Origin: RPQK01 sp041946865
Lineage (GTDB): Bacteria > Acidobacteriota > UBA6911 > RPQK01
NCBI GenBank assembly: GCA_041946865.1
Contig: JBHGBF010000011.1
Location: 1-43,649, forward strand
Direction: 5' to 3'
Length of the DNA stretch: 43,649 nt
Made by a program: the position numbers and the translations under genes. How positions within the stretch are numbered: the stretch's first letter is position 1; every line of letters begins with the position of its first letter. The notes beneath the pieces were generated by a model. It was not told the DNA's origin and searched no databases. It worked only from the letters and a program-made list of their open reading frames with translations. Positions 1 to 7,237 of this stretch are shown one piece after another.

Positions 1-1084
1 GGCTCCGACAAGATCAAAAAGGCCAAGGAGCTACTGAGGAAGCGCGAGGGCGCGATAGCGGACGGGAAGCCCGTTAGCCCGAAGAGCGAAAAAATCAAGT
101 TCACTCAACTGGCCGCGCTCGTCGTTGATGACTACACGATTAACCACTACAAGTCCCTGGAAAGCATCAAAGGCCGCTTGAAGAATCACATCATTCCAGC
201 GTTCGGCCACCGGAGGGCTACCACCATCACAACCGCTGATCTGACCAGGTACGTGATCGAGCGTCAGGCCGAAGGCATCAGTAACGCCAATGTCAACCGC
301 GAACTGAGCGTGATCCGGCGTGCTTCACGCTCGCCATCAAGGCGGGGCTCCTGTTCCACAGGCCGCATTTCCCAATGCTGAGGGAAGACAACGCCAGGCA
401 GGGCTTCTTGGAGCTGGAGCAGTTCGAGACGGTGGTTTCCAGGCTGCGGAAGCCGCTTCAGCCGGTCGCTCGCTTCGCCTATATCACCGGCTGGCAACAG
501 CCGTGCTCCAGAGGCCGGGCGGGGTTTCGATACAGCGCGCACAAAACGCGCGCCACTCAACCGCCGCGTGGTAGAGGATTGCAAGCGAGGTCTTGCCGCT
601 CGAGTGGCGGCAGGTGGATTTGAGCGCTGGAACCGTGCGTCTCTTTCCCGGCATGACGAAGAACCGCAAAGGACGCGTCTTCCCGTTTACCCGCGATTTG
701 CGGGCGGTTGTGGAAGGCCAATGGATTGAAGCCGTACGCCTGAAGGCCAAGGGGGTCACTTGCGCGTACGTCTTCAATCGGAAGGGCAAGGTGATCCGCG
801 ACTTTCGGTCGGGGTGGCGCAAAGCCTGCGAGAAGGCCGGAGTCCTCGGACGCATTCCCCACGATCTCAGGAGAACCGCAGTTAGGAATCTGGTGCGCGC
901 AGGAGTCCCGGAGCGTGTCGCCATGCAGTTGACCGGGCATCTGACCCGTAGCGTGTTCGACAGGTACAACATCGTCTCCGAAGGCGATCTCCTTACCGCC
1001 GCCCGGATGCTGGACAACTTCACCCGGGCCACAAACACAAATGCGAGCACAAAGCTCCAGCCCGTTCTTAAGACCTCCGCGTAG
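1..1084 (+). pseudogene. Broken tyrosine recombinase (phage-type integrase), 5' end outside the window
   Basis: Three reading-frame pieces join into one integrase. Frame 1 from base 1 to about 318 encodes the SAM-like core-binding domain (segment KNHIIPAFGHRRATTIT). One base appears lost near 319-321, because the family-like sequence continues in frame 3 (FTLAIKAGLLFHRPHF, then YITGW ending at 494). After an 80-bp intrusion at 495-574 it resumes in frame 2 as RIASEVLPLEWRQVDL and runs to the stop at 1082-1084. The catalytic part is recognisable: the Arg of TGW/RIASE, HDLRR, TGHLTRSVFDRY with its C-terminal Tyr. With two lesions the full protein cannot be made. No attachment site, excisionase or cargo gene is visible here, so this is a relic of an element mostly to the left or already gone. 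Confidence 0.85.
495..574. other. 80-bp intrusion inside the integrase relic
   Basis: The segment lies exactly between codons for TGW (ending 494) and RIASE (starting 575), which are contiguous in intact integrases. Its length is not a multiple of three, so it shifts the frame. It contains a small GC-rich inverted repeat (gcgcg...cgcgc) around 531-549. I see no clear target-site duplication and do not recognise its source. Confidence 0.6.
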
Positions 1085-1184
1085 ATCCCTGCCGTATCGA
1101 GGGCCGCGACCGCCCGCAAAAAATTCTTTCGTAGTTTTTTCAACTCGAGCGTTTATTGCAGTAGAGGGAGAGAAAGGAGGAGCA

Positions 1185-1529
1185 ATGAGGAAGACACTCT
1201 CATCCATCTGTGTTTTCGTTGCTTGTCTGCCCGGGTCCCTGCTGGCGGGAGAAGTCCCCGCGAAGGTAGACATCAACACCGCCACGATAGCCGAGTTGGA
1301 CACACTGCCCGGAATCGGTCCGGCGATCGCGGCCCGGATCATTGATTTCAGGAGCCGGCATGGTCCGTTCCGGCGCGTCGAGGATCTGATGAACGTTCGG
1401 GGCATCGGCGAAAAGAAGTTTCTCAAGCTGAAGGGGAGGATTGTCATTTCGCTGTCCGAATCTCAGGCCGGAAAAGCCAGGCGTGTGGGCGAGAAGGCGG
1501 TCCAGACGTCTGCGCCCCGGCGAAGGTGA
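1185..1529 (+). CDS. Secreted helix-hairpin-helix protein, ComEA family
   Basis: 114 residues. A signal peptide (MRKTLSSICVFVACLPGSLLAG) leads to a mature part with two helix-hairpin-helix motifs, LDTLPGIGPAIAARII and LMNVRGIGEKKFLKLKG. This is the DNA-binding module of ComEA, which holds incoming DNA at the cell surface during competence. The ATG at 1185 is chosen because an AAAGGAGG Shine-Dalgarno lies at 1173-1180 and it gives a proper signal peptide; an upstream in-frame start would not. The Arg/Lys-rich tail is typical of small DNA-binding proteins. No other competence genes are nearby, so a role in DNA uptake is inferred from the domain only. Confidence 0.8.
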   Translation: MRKTLSSICVFVACLPGSLLAGEVPAKVDINTATIAELDTLPGIGPAIAARIIDFRSRHGPFRRVEDLMNVRGIGEKKFLKLKGRIVISLSESQAGKARRVGEKAVQTSAPRRR

Positions 1530-1628
1530 GCCTGGTCGACCGTCTGCGCCGTCAACCGCTGGCAACGAGTCAGAGGATCTTGTACAGTGTGAGTTACGCT
1601 GTCCTAAAGGCGGTTCGGCGAGACGGTT

Positions 1629-3272
1629 ATGAAAGCAGAGTACCTGGACTACCGGGACCTTCCGGGACAAAACCCGATTTTCCTCCGCTACCTTTACGAT
1701 TTTAAGTCGGTAGCCGAGTGGTATCCGGCAGGACCACCTGATCCGGACCTGCTGCGCAGGCGTGCCGACGGGATCCTGCGAGGGGGGAGGGTCTATCCGC
1801 GGGAAGCATTGGCGGCCAGTCTGGAGCGCTTTAACCGGGCCGTGGGCGCGGGAGAACGGGCGCTTGAGAACATCGAGCGGCTGCGGGGCGCTTCGACGGT
1901 GGCGATTGTCACCGGCCAGCAGATCGGGTTGTTTGGGGGACCGGCGCTGGCCGTTCACAAGGCCCTGACGGTTCTCTCGCTGACTCGCCAGTTGGCCGAG
2001 GACGGGGTGCAAGCCATCCCCGTCTTCTGGTTGGCTTCCGATGACTCGGATTACGACGAGATTGCTGCCGCTCGCCTGCTTCGCGAAGACGGCGGGCTCC
2101 TCTCGGTTGTGCATCCGAGACCTTCGGACAACGGGAATCGGATGGTCGGGACCGTGCCGGTTACGGGCGCCTCCGAGCTGTTCGAACGGCTGGAATCCGA
2201 GCTGGTCTGGGGCGATTTTCGGCGGGTCGCGCTCGCGACTTTGCGGCAGGCGTACGGAGAAGGCCGGAGCCTCAGCCACGCGTTCGGCGCCTGGATGGCC
2301 AACCTCTTTCGGGATCACGGGCTGGTTCTCTACGATGCTTTTTCGGCCGGAATGAAGCAGTATCTGGCCGAGGCCTACCAGTTGGCGATCAGGAGGCGGG
2401 ATCAAATCGTTGCTGTCTTGACGCAGCGGGCTGAGCAATTGCGGCAGGCCGAGCTGACTCCTCAGGTCCAGGTTACGGCTGAGGAAACGCTGCTGTTTCT
2501 CTGTCAGGGGACCCGGCGCTTTAAGCTCACCTCAGCCGACGGGCGATTTCAGGCCAAGGATGAGGACGCCCGCGCGCTGGGTCCGGAGGAGCTTCTGGCT
2601 CTGTGTCGGCGAGACCCCGAAGCCCTTGGCCCTAATGTTTTGTTGCGTCCGGTTCTGCAGGACCTGCTCTTTCCCACGGTCGCTTACGTGGCTGGTCCCG
2701 CGGAGACCGCCTATTTTGCCCAGATCAGCGCCATTGCTCCGCTCTGGCAGGATTCGCCCGCGGTCTTGCCGCGAGTCGGAATCACGCTGGTGGACGCCAA
2801 GGCGCAGCGACTTCTGTCCAAGTATCGAATCGGAATCAAGGACGTCTTGGGAGCCACCCCGGAGCAGACGCTTCGCCGCCTGGCCAGAGACAGCGCTGCC
2901 GGAGATCTGCTTCGCAAGTTCGAGGGCCTGGAGGCTGATGTCGAAAAACAGGCGGGCCGGATTGGCGAAGACCTGGCGCCAATGGACGCCGGGATCGCGC
3001 AACTCCTGAAAAACTCCGAAGCCAAGATGCTGTACCAGGTCCGGAAAGTCCGGGATCGCTTCATCAGGAACTATGCTCAGCATTCCTCCGACCTCGCCCG
3101 TCACGTCAACTTCCTGCACAACCTGCTTTACCCGGAACAGACTCTCCAGGAGCGGGTGATTAACTTCAATCATTTCCTCATCCTCGAAGGTCCAACTTTG
3201 ATTGACCGGATTCTGCAGTCGATACAGCCGTTCTGTAAGGAGCACCAAATACTGTATGTTTCCGCAAGTTGA
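1629..3272 (+). CDS. bshC: BshC, putative cysteine-adding enzyme of bacillithiol synthesis
   Basis: 547 residues, the usual BshC length (about 520-550). BshC joins cysteine to glucosaminyl-malate in the last step of bacillithiol (BSH) synthesis, in the cytoplasm. Family landmarks are TGQQIGLFGGPALAVHKA (residues about 96-113), the following FWLASDDSDYDEI, a Rossmann-like core, and a C-terminal helical segment rich in charged residues (about 440-500). The ATG at 1629 starts the typical MKAEYLDYRDLP sequence. Its last 17 bases overlap bshB1, so the two are translated as a pair. The first enzyme, the BshA glycosyltransferase, is not in this window. Confidence 0.93.
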   Translation: MKAEYLDYRDLPGQNPIFLRYLYDFKSVAEWYPAGPPDPDLLRRRADGILRGGRVYPREALAASLERFNRAVGAGERALENIERLRGASTVAIVTGQQIGLFGGPALAVHKALTVLSLTRQLAEDGVQAIPVFWLASDDSDYDEIAAARLLREDGGLLSVVHPRPSDNGNRMVGTVPVTGASELFERLESELVWGDFRRVALATLRQAYGEGRSLSHAFGAWMANLFRDHGLVLYDAFSAGMKQYLAEAYQLAIRRRDQIVAVLTQRAEQLRQAELTPQVQVTAEETLLFLCQGTRRFKLTSADGRFQAKDEDARALGPEELLALCRRDPEALGPNVLLRPVLQDLLFPTVAYVAGPAETAYFAQISAIAPLWQDSPAVLPRVGITLVDAKAQRLLSKYRIGIKDVLGATPEQTLRRLARDSAAGDLLRKFEGLEADVEKQAGRIGEDLAPMDAGIAQLLKNSEAKMLYQVRKVRDRFIRNYAQHSSDLARHVNFLHNLLYPEQTLQERVINFNHFLILEGPTLIDRILQSIQPFCKEHQILYVSAS

Positions 3273-3960
3273 TGTTCTGGCCGTGGGCGCGCACCCGGAC
3301 GATGTCGAGTTGGGCTGCGGCGGGACGCTGTTGAAGTTGCGGTCTTTGGGGCGAAAAACCGCCATCGTTGATCTCACGCGGGGAGAAATGGGGACCCGCG
3401 GCACTCCCGAGATCCGCCTGAAAGAGGCAGCCGAATCAGCCGTGATTCTGGGTCTGACTTTTCGGACCAACCTCGAGCTGGAGGACGGTGACATTCCGGT
3501 CGACAAGGCCAGCCGGGAGAAGCTGATCCGTGTGATCCGCGACTGCCGTCCCCGCATGGTCCTGACCCATTCTCCGGTCGGCCATCCCGACCATGGAAAG
3601 GCGGCCAGGCTGGTTGAGGAAGCGGTTCACCATTCCGGCCTGGTGCGGATCGATACCGGACAGGAGCGCTACCGGCCGGACAAGATCGGCTTCTGGCTGC
3701 AGCCAAACCATGTGGCCATCCCGCAGGTCGTCGTCGATATCACCGAGTTTTACGACCAGAAGGAAGCGGCAATCCGCGCCTATCGCTCGCAGCTGTTTGA
3801 TCCATCGTCAAAAGATCCCGAGAACTACTTGAGCAGACCGGATTTTCTGGCCCGCATCAGGAGCTTTCATCATTATTTGGGCGGTTCCGCCCGTTGCGGC
3901 TACGCCGAAGGCTTTACCTTCTCGCGTCCTCCCCGGGTTGTCGACGTTTCGCTCTGCTAG
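3256..3960 (+). CDS. bshB1: BshB1, deacetylase of bacillithiol synthesis (LmbE/PIG-L family)
   Basis: 234 residues. It removes acetate from GlcNAc-malate to give GlcN-malate, the substrate of BshC. The zinc-binding motif of the LmbE fold is present: AHPDDVE at residues 12-18 (His13, Asp16) and a second histidine cluster, HSPVGHPDH, ending near residue 113. The ATG at 3256 is preferred to an earlier in-frame start because it has an AAGGAG at 3237-3242 and begins at the family's normal N-terminus (MFPQVDVLAVGAHPDD). It overlaps the end of bshC by 17 bp, so coupling is likely. A conjugate-hydrolase paralogue (Mca/BshB2 type) is possible from sequence alone, but the pairing with bshC favours BshB1. 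Confidence 0.9.
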   Translation: MFPQVDVLAVGAHPDDVELGCGGTLLKLRSLGRKTAIVDLTRGEMGTRGTPEIRLKEAAESAVILGLTFRTNLELEDGDIPVDKASREKLIRVIRDCRPRMVLTHSPVGHPDHGKAARLVEEAVHHSGLVRIDTGQERYRPDKIGFWLQPNHVAIPQVVVDITEFYDQKEAAIRAYRSQLFDPSSKDPENYLSRPDFLARIRSFHHYLGGSARCGYAEGFTFSRPPRVVDVSLC

Positions 3961-4019
3961 CGTTCAGCCTGGGAGGCTTAGCTGAATCAAATTGCGATCG
4001 AAAGTGCGGGCAGGCTTTT

Positions 4020-4100
4020 ATCGTGGCCGGACTCTCCAGACTCCGGCACGGCCGGGCTCTCGCGAGCCCGGCACCGGACTCTGGAGAGTCCGGCCACGAT
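4020..4100. repeat. Long compound palindrome, REP-like
   Basis: Outer arms 4020-4046 and 4074-4100 are 27-base inverted copies (atcgtggccggactctccag...) with one mismatch. Between them sits an inner inverted repeat, gccgggctc...gagcccggc, around a tcgc loop. The whole 81 bp folds into one long hairpin. It has no T-run, so it is a poor intrinsic terminator. Its form fits a dispersed extragenic palindrome; copy number in the genome cannot be seen from one window. Confidence 0.8.
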
Positions 4101-4291
4101 GAGACCTCGTTCCATTATCGCGAGTACGGAGCGGCTTATGGCCATGTGAGCTGACGGGCTCAGCCGTTGCGAATTCCGACGAAGGCCAGGCAGCGACCGC
4201 CATTCCTGAGAGTGACGCGCGGAGTCCGAAGGGAGGAAGGTCACTGTCTTCATCAAGCCCCTGGGGGGAGCACGGGGAGTACGCGATGCCT

Positions 4292-4320
4292 TTGACTGTT
4301 TGCTAAAGTGGTAGTACGCT
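4292..4320 (+). promoter_or_regulatory. Candidate sigma70 promoter for the sugar transferase
   Basis: TTGACT (4292-4297), a 17-bp spacer, then TACGCT (4315-4320). The start codon at 4345 would follow after a leader of only about 20 bases, and no good Shine-Dalgarno is visible in it. Confidence 0.45.
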
Positions 4321-4344
4321 GCACTCCGGCTAACCCAAATCACT

Positions 4345-5784
4345 ATGTTTCGTCGTCGGTATCAGACTTATGCGAAGCTGATGCTCATCGCTGACATAGG
4401 AGCCGGCCTGTCAGCTTTATATCTGAGCTATCATTTCCGTTATTATCTGGTTCTGTTTGCTCCGCCGGCATGGTCTGACCGCTTTAACCCGGAGCTTTTG
4501 CCCTTTTCGGACTATCTCGTTTTCTTCCTGGCCTTTCTTCCCTGCTGGGTCCTGTTGCTGGCCACGACGCAGCGTTATCCTCTGCTGCTCGAAGTACCGC
4601 TGAAACAGCAGTTCCTCAGGGTGATCCAGTTTGTCTTCGCCGCGGGTTTCGTCGCGGGCTTTCTCTCCTACGCCTTCAAGTTGATCATCAGCCGCCCGGT
4701 GCTCTTGACGCTACTTCTTCTGACCGGCGTGTTGCTGTCACTGATTCGCGTCGCTTTCTACTGGCTTCTTTGGAGCCGGAACGTCGTTACACATAACCTC
4801 ATCAACATCGTCATCGTCGGCGCCAACGGCCGGGCGGAGACGATGGCCCAGCTTCTAGGCAAGTTCCGGTCGTGGGGTTACCGCGTGGAGGGCTATGTGA
4901 GTACGAGACCGGACGAACCTGAGTTGGCCGGTCTTCCCCGCCTGGGTGAGCTGGACGATCTTCCTGCCATTCTGTCCGAGCGTGAAGGCATCGAGGAAGT
5001 CGTTTTTGTGGGCTCCGACGTGCGGGATCTGGAGGATTTCGAAGAACTAATCACGTTTTGTGAAGAGTTGGGCGTAAGGACTCGCCTGGCGCTGGATTTC
5101 TTCCCCACCTCTGCCTCCCGGGTTTCGCTCGAGTTTCTCGAACATGTCCCGCTCCTCACCTTCTCTACCGTCCCGGACCACGACATGTCGCTCATAGCGA
5201 AGCGCGTAGCGGACTTTGTCATTGCTCTGGCGGGCCTGGTTGTTCTCTCGCCTGTACTGCTTCTGTTGGCGGCTGCCGTCAAATTCACGTCGCCTGGGCC
5301 GGTTTTTTACCGCCAGACGCGCTGCGGACTGTATGGACGCCGCTTTCGACTCATCAAGTTTCGGACCATGATCGACGGTGCGGAGGACAAACTCTGGGAA
5401 ATTCGTCATTTGAACGAGATGAACGGGCCGGTGTTCAAAATGCGAAACGACCCTCGTGTTACCCCGTTCGGGCGATTTCTCCGCAGATCCAGCCTGGACG
5501 AGTTGCCGCAGCTGTGGAACGTCATCAAAGGGGAGATGAGCATCGTCGGGCCCAGGGCGCCGCTGCCCGAAGAAGTCAAGTATTACGCCAACAAGCAGAA
5601 GCGGCGGCTGAGCGTGAAGCCGGGGATCACCTGCCTCTGGCAGGTGTCGGGCCGCAATGACATTGACTTCCATCGCTGGATGGAGATGGACCTCGAGTAC
5701 ATCGACAACTGGTCCTTCTGGCTCGACCTGCTTATCATGCTCAAAACCATTCCAGCCGTCTTCACTGGCCGGGGAGCAAGATAA
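4345..5784 (+). CDS. Polyprenyl-phosphate sugar-1-phosphate transferase (exopolysaccharide priming enzyme)
   Basis: 479 residues, the length of WcaJ/PssY-type proteins. It moves a sugar phosphate from a nucleotide sugar to undecaprenyl phosphate at the inner membrane, the first step of an exopolysaccharide or capsule repeat unit. It has an N-terminal group of about four membrane helices (residues 10-140), a nucleotide-binding-like CoA_binding_3 domain (about 150-250, IVIVGANGRAE), another hydrophobic segment near 285-305, and the C-terminal catalytic domain with FYRQTRCG, IKFRTM, SLDELPQLWNV (the Asp-Glu active-site pair), SIVGPRAPLPEE and KPGITCLWQVSGRN. No glycosyltransferase, flippase or polymerase lies next to it. 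The next gene starts 11 bp after the stop. Confidence 0.9.
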   Translation: MFRRRYQTYAKLMLIADIGAGLSALYLSYHFRYYLVLFAPPAWSDRFNPELLPFSDYLVFFLAFLPCWVLLLATTQRYPLLLEVPLKQQFLRVIQFVFAAGFVAGFLSYAFKLIISRPVLLTLLLLTGVLLSLIRVAFYWLLWSRNVVTHNLINIVIVGANGRAETMAQLLGKFRSWGYRVEGYVSTRPDEPELAGLPRLGELDDLPAILSEREGIEEVVFVGSDVRDLEDFEELITFCEELGVRTRLALDFFPTSASRVSLEFLEHVPLLTFSTVPDHDMSLIAKRVADFVIALAGLVVLSPVLLLLAAAVKFTSPGPVFYRQTRCGLYGRRFRLIKFRTMIDGAEDKLWEIRHLNEMNGPVFKMRNDPRVTPFGRFLRRSSLDELPQLWNVIKGEMSIVGPRAPLPEEVKYYANKQKRRLSVKPGITCLWQVSGRNDIDFHRWMEMDLEYIDNWSFWLDLLIMLKTIPAVFTGRGAR

Positions 5785-5795
5785 GCGACAACCGT

Positions 5796-7133
5796 ATGGG
5801 CAACTTCAACGACACCATCGCGAATGCCATTATCGGCATTGACACCATCTGGGGAGGCGACGTTCTAAACCCCTCCGGAACGGGTCGATTCATAGCCGAT
5901 TCCTGGTTTTCCGGCCTGCCTCTGCCGCCGGCTTATGCGTCTGCGACTGCCGGCCCTGTCCGGGCGGCCGGCGGCGTATCGGCAAAGAAGCCCAATCACG
6001 AAGCCATCGACAGGTATGTTGAGGCGATCGGCCTTCCGAAGGCGCTCTCGGACTTCAAGATGCTGGCGGCTGAACAGAAAGGCCGAAGAGGCGTGTACCT
6101 CGTTGGGCTGGCGGAATGCCTCGAGGTGATGTGGGACCTTGCTTTGGAGCTTCTCGGGCGGAGGGAACCGGTCGCGTACGAAAGGTGTGTTGCGGCTTCA
6201 ACGGGGCGCCCGCCCGAGCCCTCCGACCCAACCCCGAAGCGGGAACTGCTTCTTGCGCGGCTGAAAGAAAGCGGATACTCCGTCTCCTCGGAAGAAGACC
6301 TGCTCGAGGCGGTCGACAAATGGCGGGGCGAGCGGCTTGTTCCCTCGGCTTCGATTCCGGCGGTCGCTGGGGCCGTCATCGCCGAGTTCCATGTCCTCAC
6401 AAGTCGGAACATGATGCTTTACCTGCCTTCAGACCTGAGCGAAGTCCCCCGTTCCAACATCCGGTTCATGCCCATCCGCGACGCCTGGTTCTCGGGTTCC
6501 ATGAACTATCTCGGACGTGCCCGGACCCCGGAGGGCAAGCCGCAGTTCGAGGCGACCTACGAGATCAATGCCTCACTCCAGATCTCCGTCCCCGAGTTTC
6601 AGCAGCTGATCAGTCACGAAGTGGAACCCGGACACGTGACCACTTTTGCCTTCTTGCAGGCTCTTTACGAGGAAGGGAAGATCGGGTTCGAAGGCACCGT
6701 CCAGACCATGAACACCCGCGCGGCAGCCCTGTCCGAAGGGATCGCCAACAACGCGGTACTCATGGCTCACGGAGTGAAAGAAATCGACGAGTTGCCTGAT
6801 CGTGACCTGCAGATTGGTGTTTTGCTCGCCTTGCTGCAGGATGATGCGAAGAACCAATCGTCCTACCTGACGTGGAAGGAAGGTTGGCCCCAGGAACGAG
6901 TTGCGGCGGCTCTTCGCACCGGTTTTCTGGTATCGGCGGAAAGGGCGGACAAGCTCTCGGGCGCGTGGGGCCGACATCCCTTGCTGGGCCGCATGTACCT
7001 GCCCGCCTACCGTGCCGGTACCGAACTCGTAGCCGAGCTCCGCCGAACGCACCCTCCGCAAGCTGTTCTGCCGGCGCTATACGGTTGCACAGGGCTAGTG
7101 GATGTGGTGACGATTCGGGAAGCGGTCGGGTAG
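5796..7133 (+). CDS. Putative gluzincin-type metallopeptidase, DUF885-like
   Basis: 445 residues with no signal peptide. The clearest feature is HEVEPGH at residues 274-280, an HExxxGH zinc motif like HEAxPGH of DUF885 proteins. About 34 residues later comes SEGIANN with Glu314, at the place of the EGW glutamate that serves as third zinc ligand in that family. This suggests a zinc hydrolase. Overall length (DUF885 members are often 550-600) and the N-terminal half are unlike a standard member, and the substrate is unknown. It starts 11 bp after the sugar transferase and is probably co-transcribed, but a role in polysaccharide metabolism is only a guess. A long hairpin follows the stop. Confidence 0.6.
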   Translation: MGNFNDTIANAIIGIDTIWGGDVLNPSGTGRFIADSWFSGLPLPPAYASATAGPVRAAGGVSAKKPNHEAIDRYVEAIGLPKALSDFKMLAAEQKGRRGVYLVGLAECLEVMWDLALELLGRREPVAYERCVAASTGRPPEPSDPTPKRELLLARLKESGYSVSSEEDLLEAVDKWRGERLVPSASIPAVAGAVIAEFHVLTSRNMMLYLPSDLSEVPRSNIRFMPIRDAWFSGSMNYLGRARTPEGKPQFEATYEINASLQISVPEFQQLISHEVEPGHVTTFAFLQALYEEGKIGFEGTVQTMNTRAAALSEGIANNAVLMAHGVKEIDELPDRDLQIGVLLALLQDDAKNQSSYLTWKEGWPQERVAAALRTGFLVSAERADKLSGAWGRHPLLGRMYLPAYRAGTELVAELRRTHPPQAVLPALYGCTGLVDVVTIREAVG

Positions 7134-7146
7134 TCAGGATTCATTC

Positions 7147-7215
7147 ACGAGCCAACACCAGCCAACACGAACAAACACGCGTTGTTCGTTAGTGTTGGCT
7201 GGTGTTGGTTCGTGG
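7147..7215. repeat. Long hairpin between convergent genes; dispersed palindrome and possible bidirectional terminator
   Basis: Arms 7147-7169 and 7193-7215 (cacgagccaacacc... and its complement) pair over 23 bases with one mismatch. An inner gaacaa/ttgttc pair extends the stem. The left arm consists of three similar ten-base units. It lies between the convergent genes ending at 7133 and 7238. The same motif order, diverged, occurs in the hairpin at 31058-31158. Confidence 0.8.
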
Positions 7216-7237
7216 TTGAAAAATCCAGCCGATTCCG

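Larger units (their letters stand above)
3961..4344. other. Intergenic region, no gene seen
   Basis: 384 bases between bshB1 and the sugar transferase. The left part holds the long palindrome at 4020-4100. The right part has a plausible sigma70 promoter at 4292-4320. Short open frames across it translate the palindrome or have no family resemblance, so I call no coding sequence. Confidence 0.6.

Noticed and set aside
7147..7215. Integron attC site
   Set aside because: It is a long hairpin, but there is no IntI-type integrase, no R/L box motifs and no gene-cassette layout; the integrase relic at 1-1084 is of another type.
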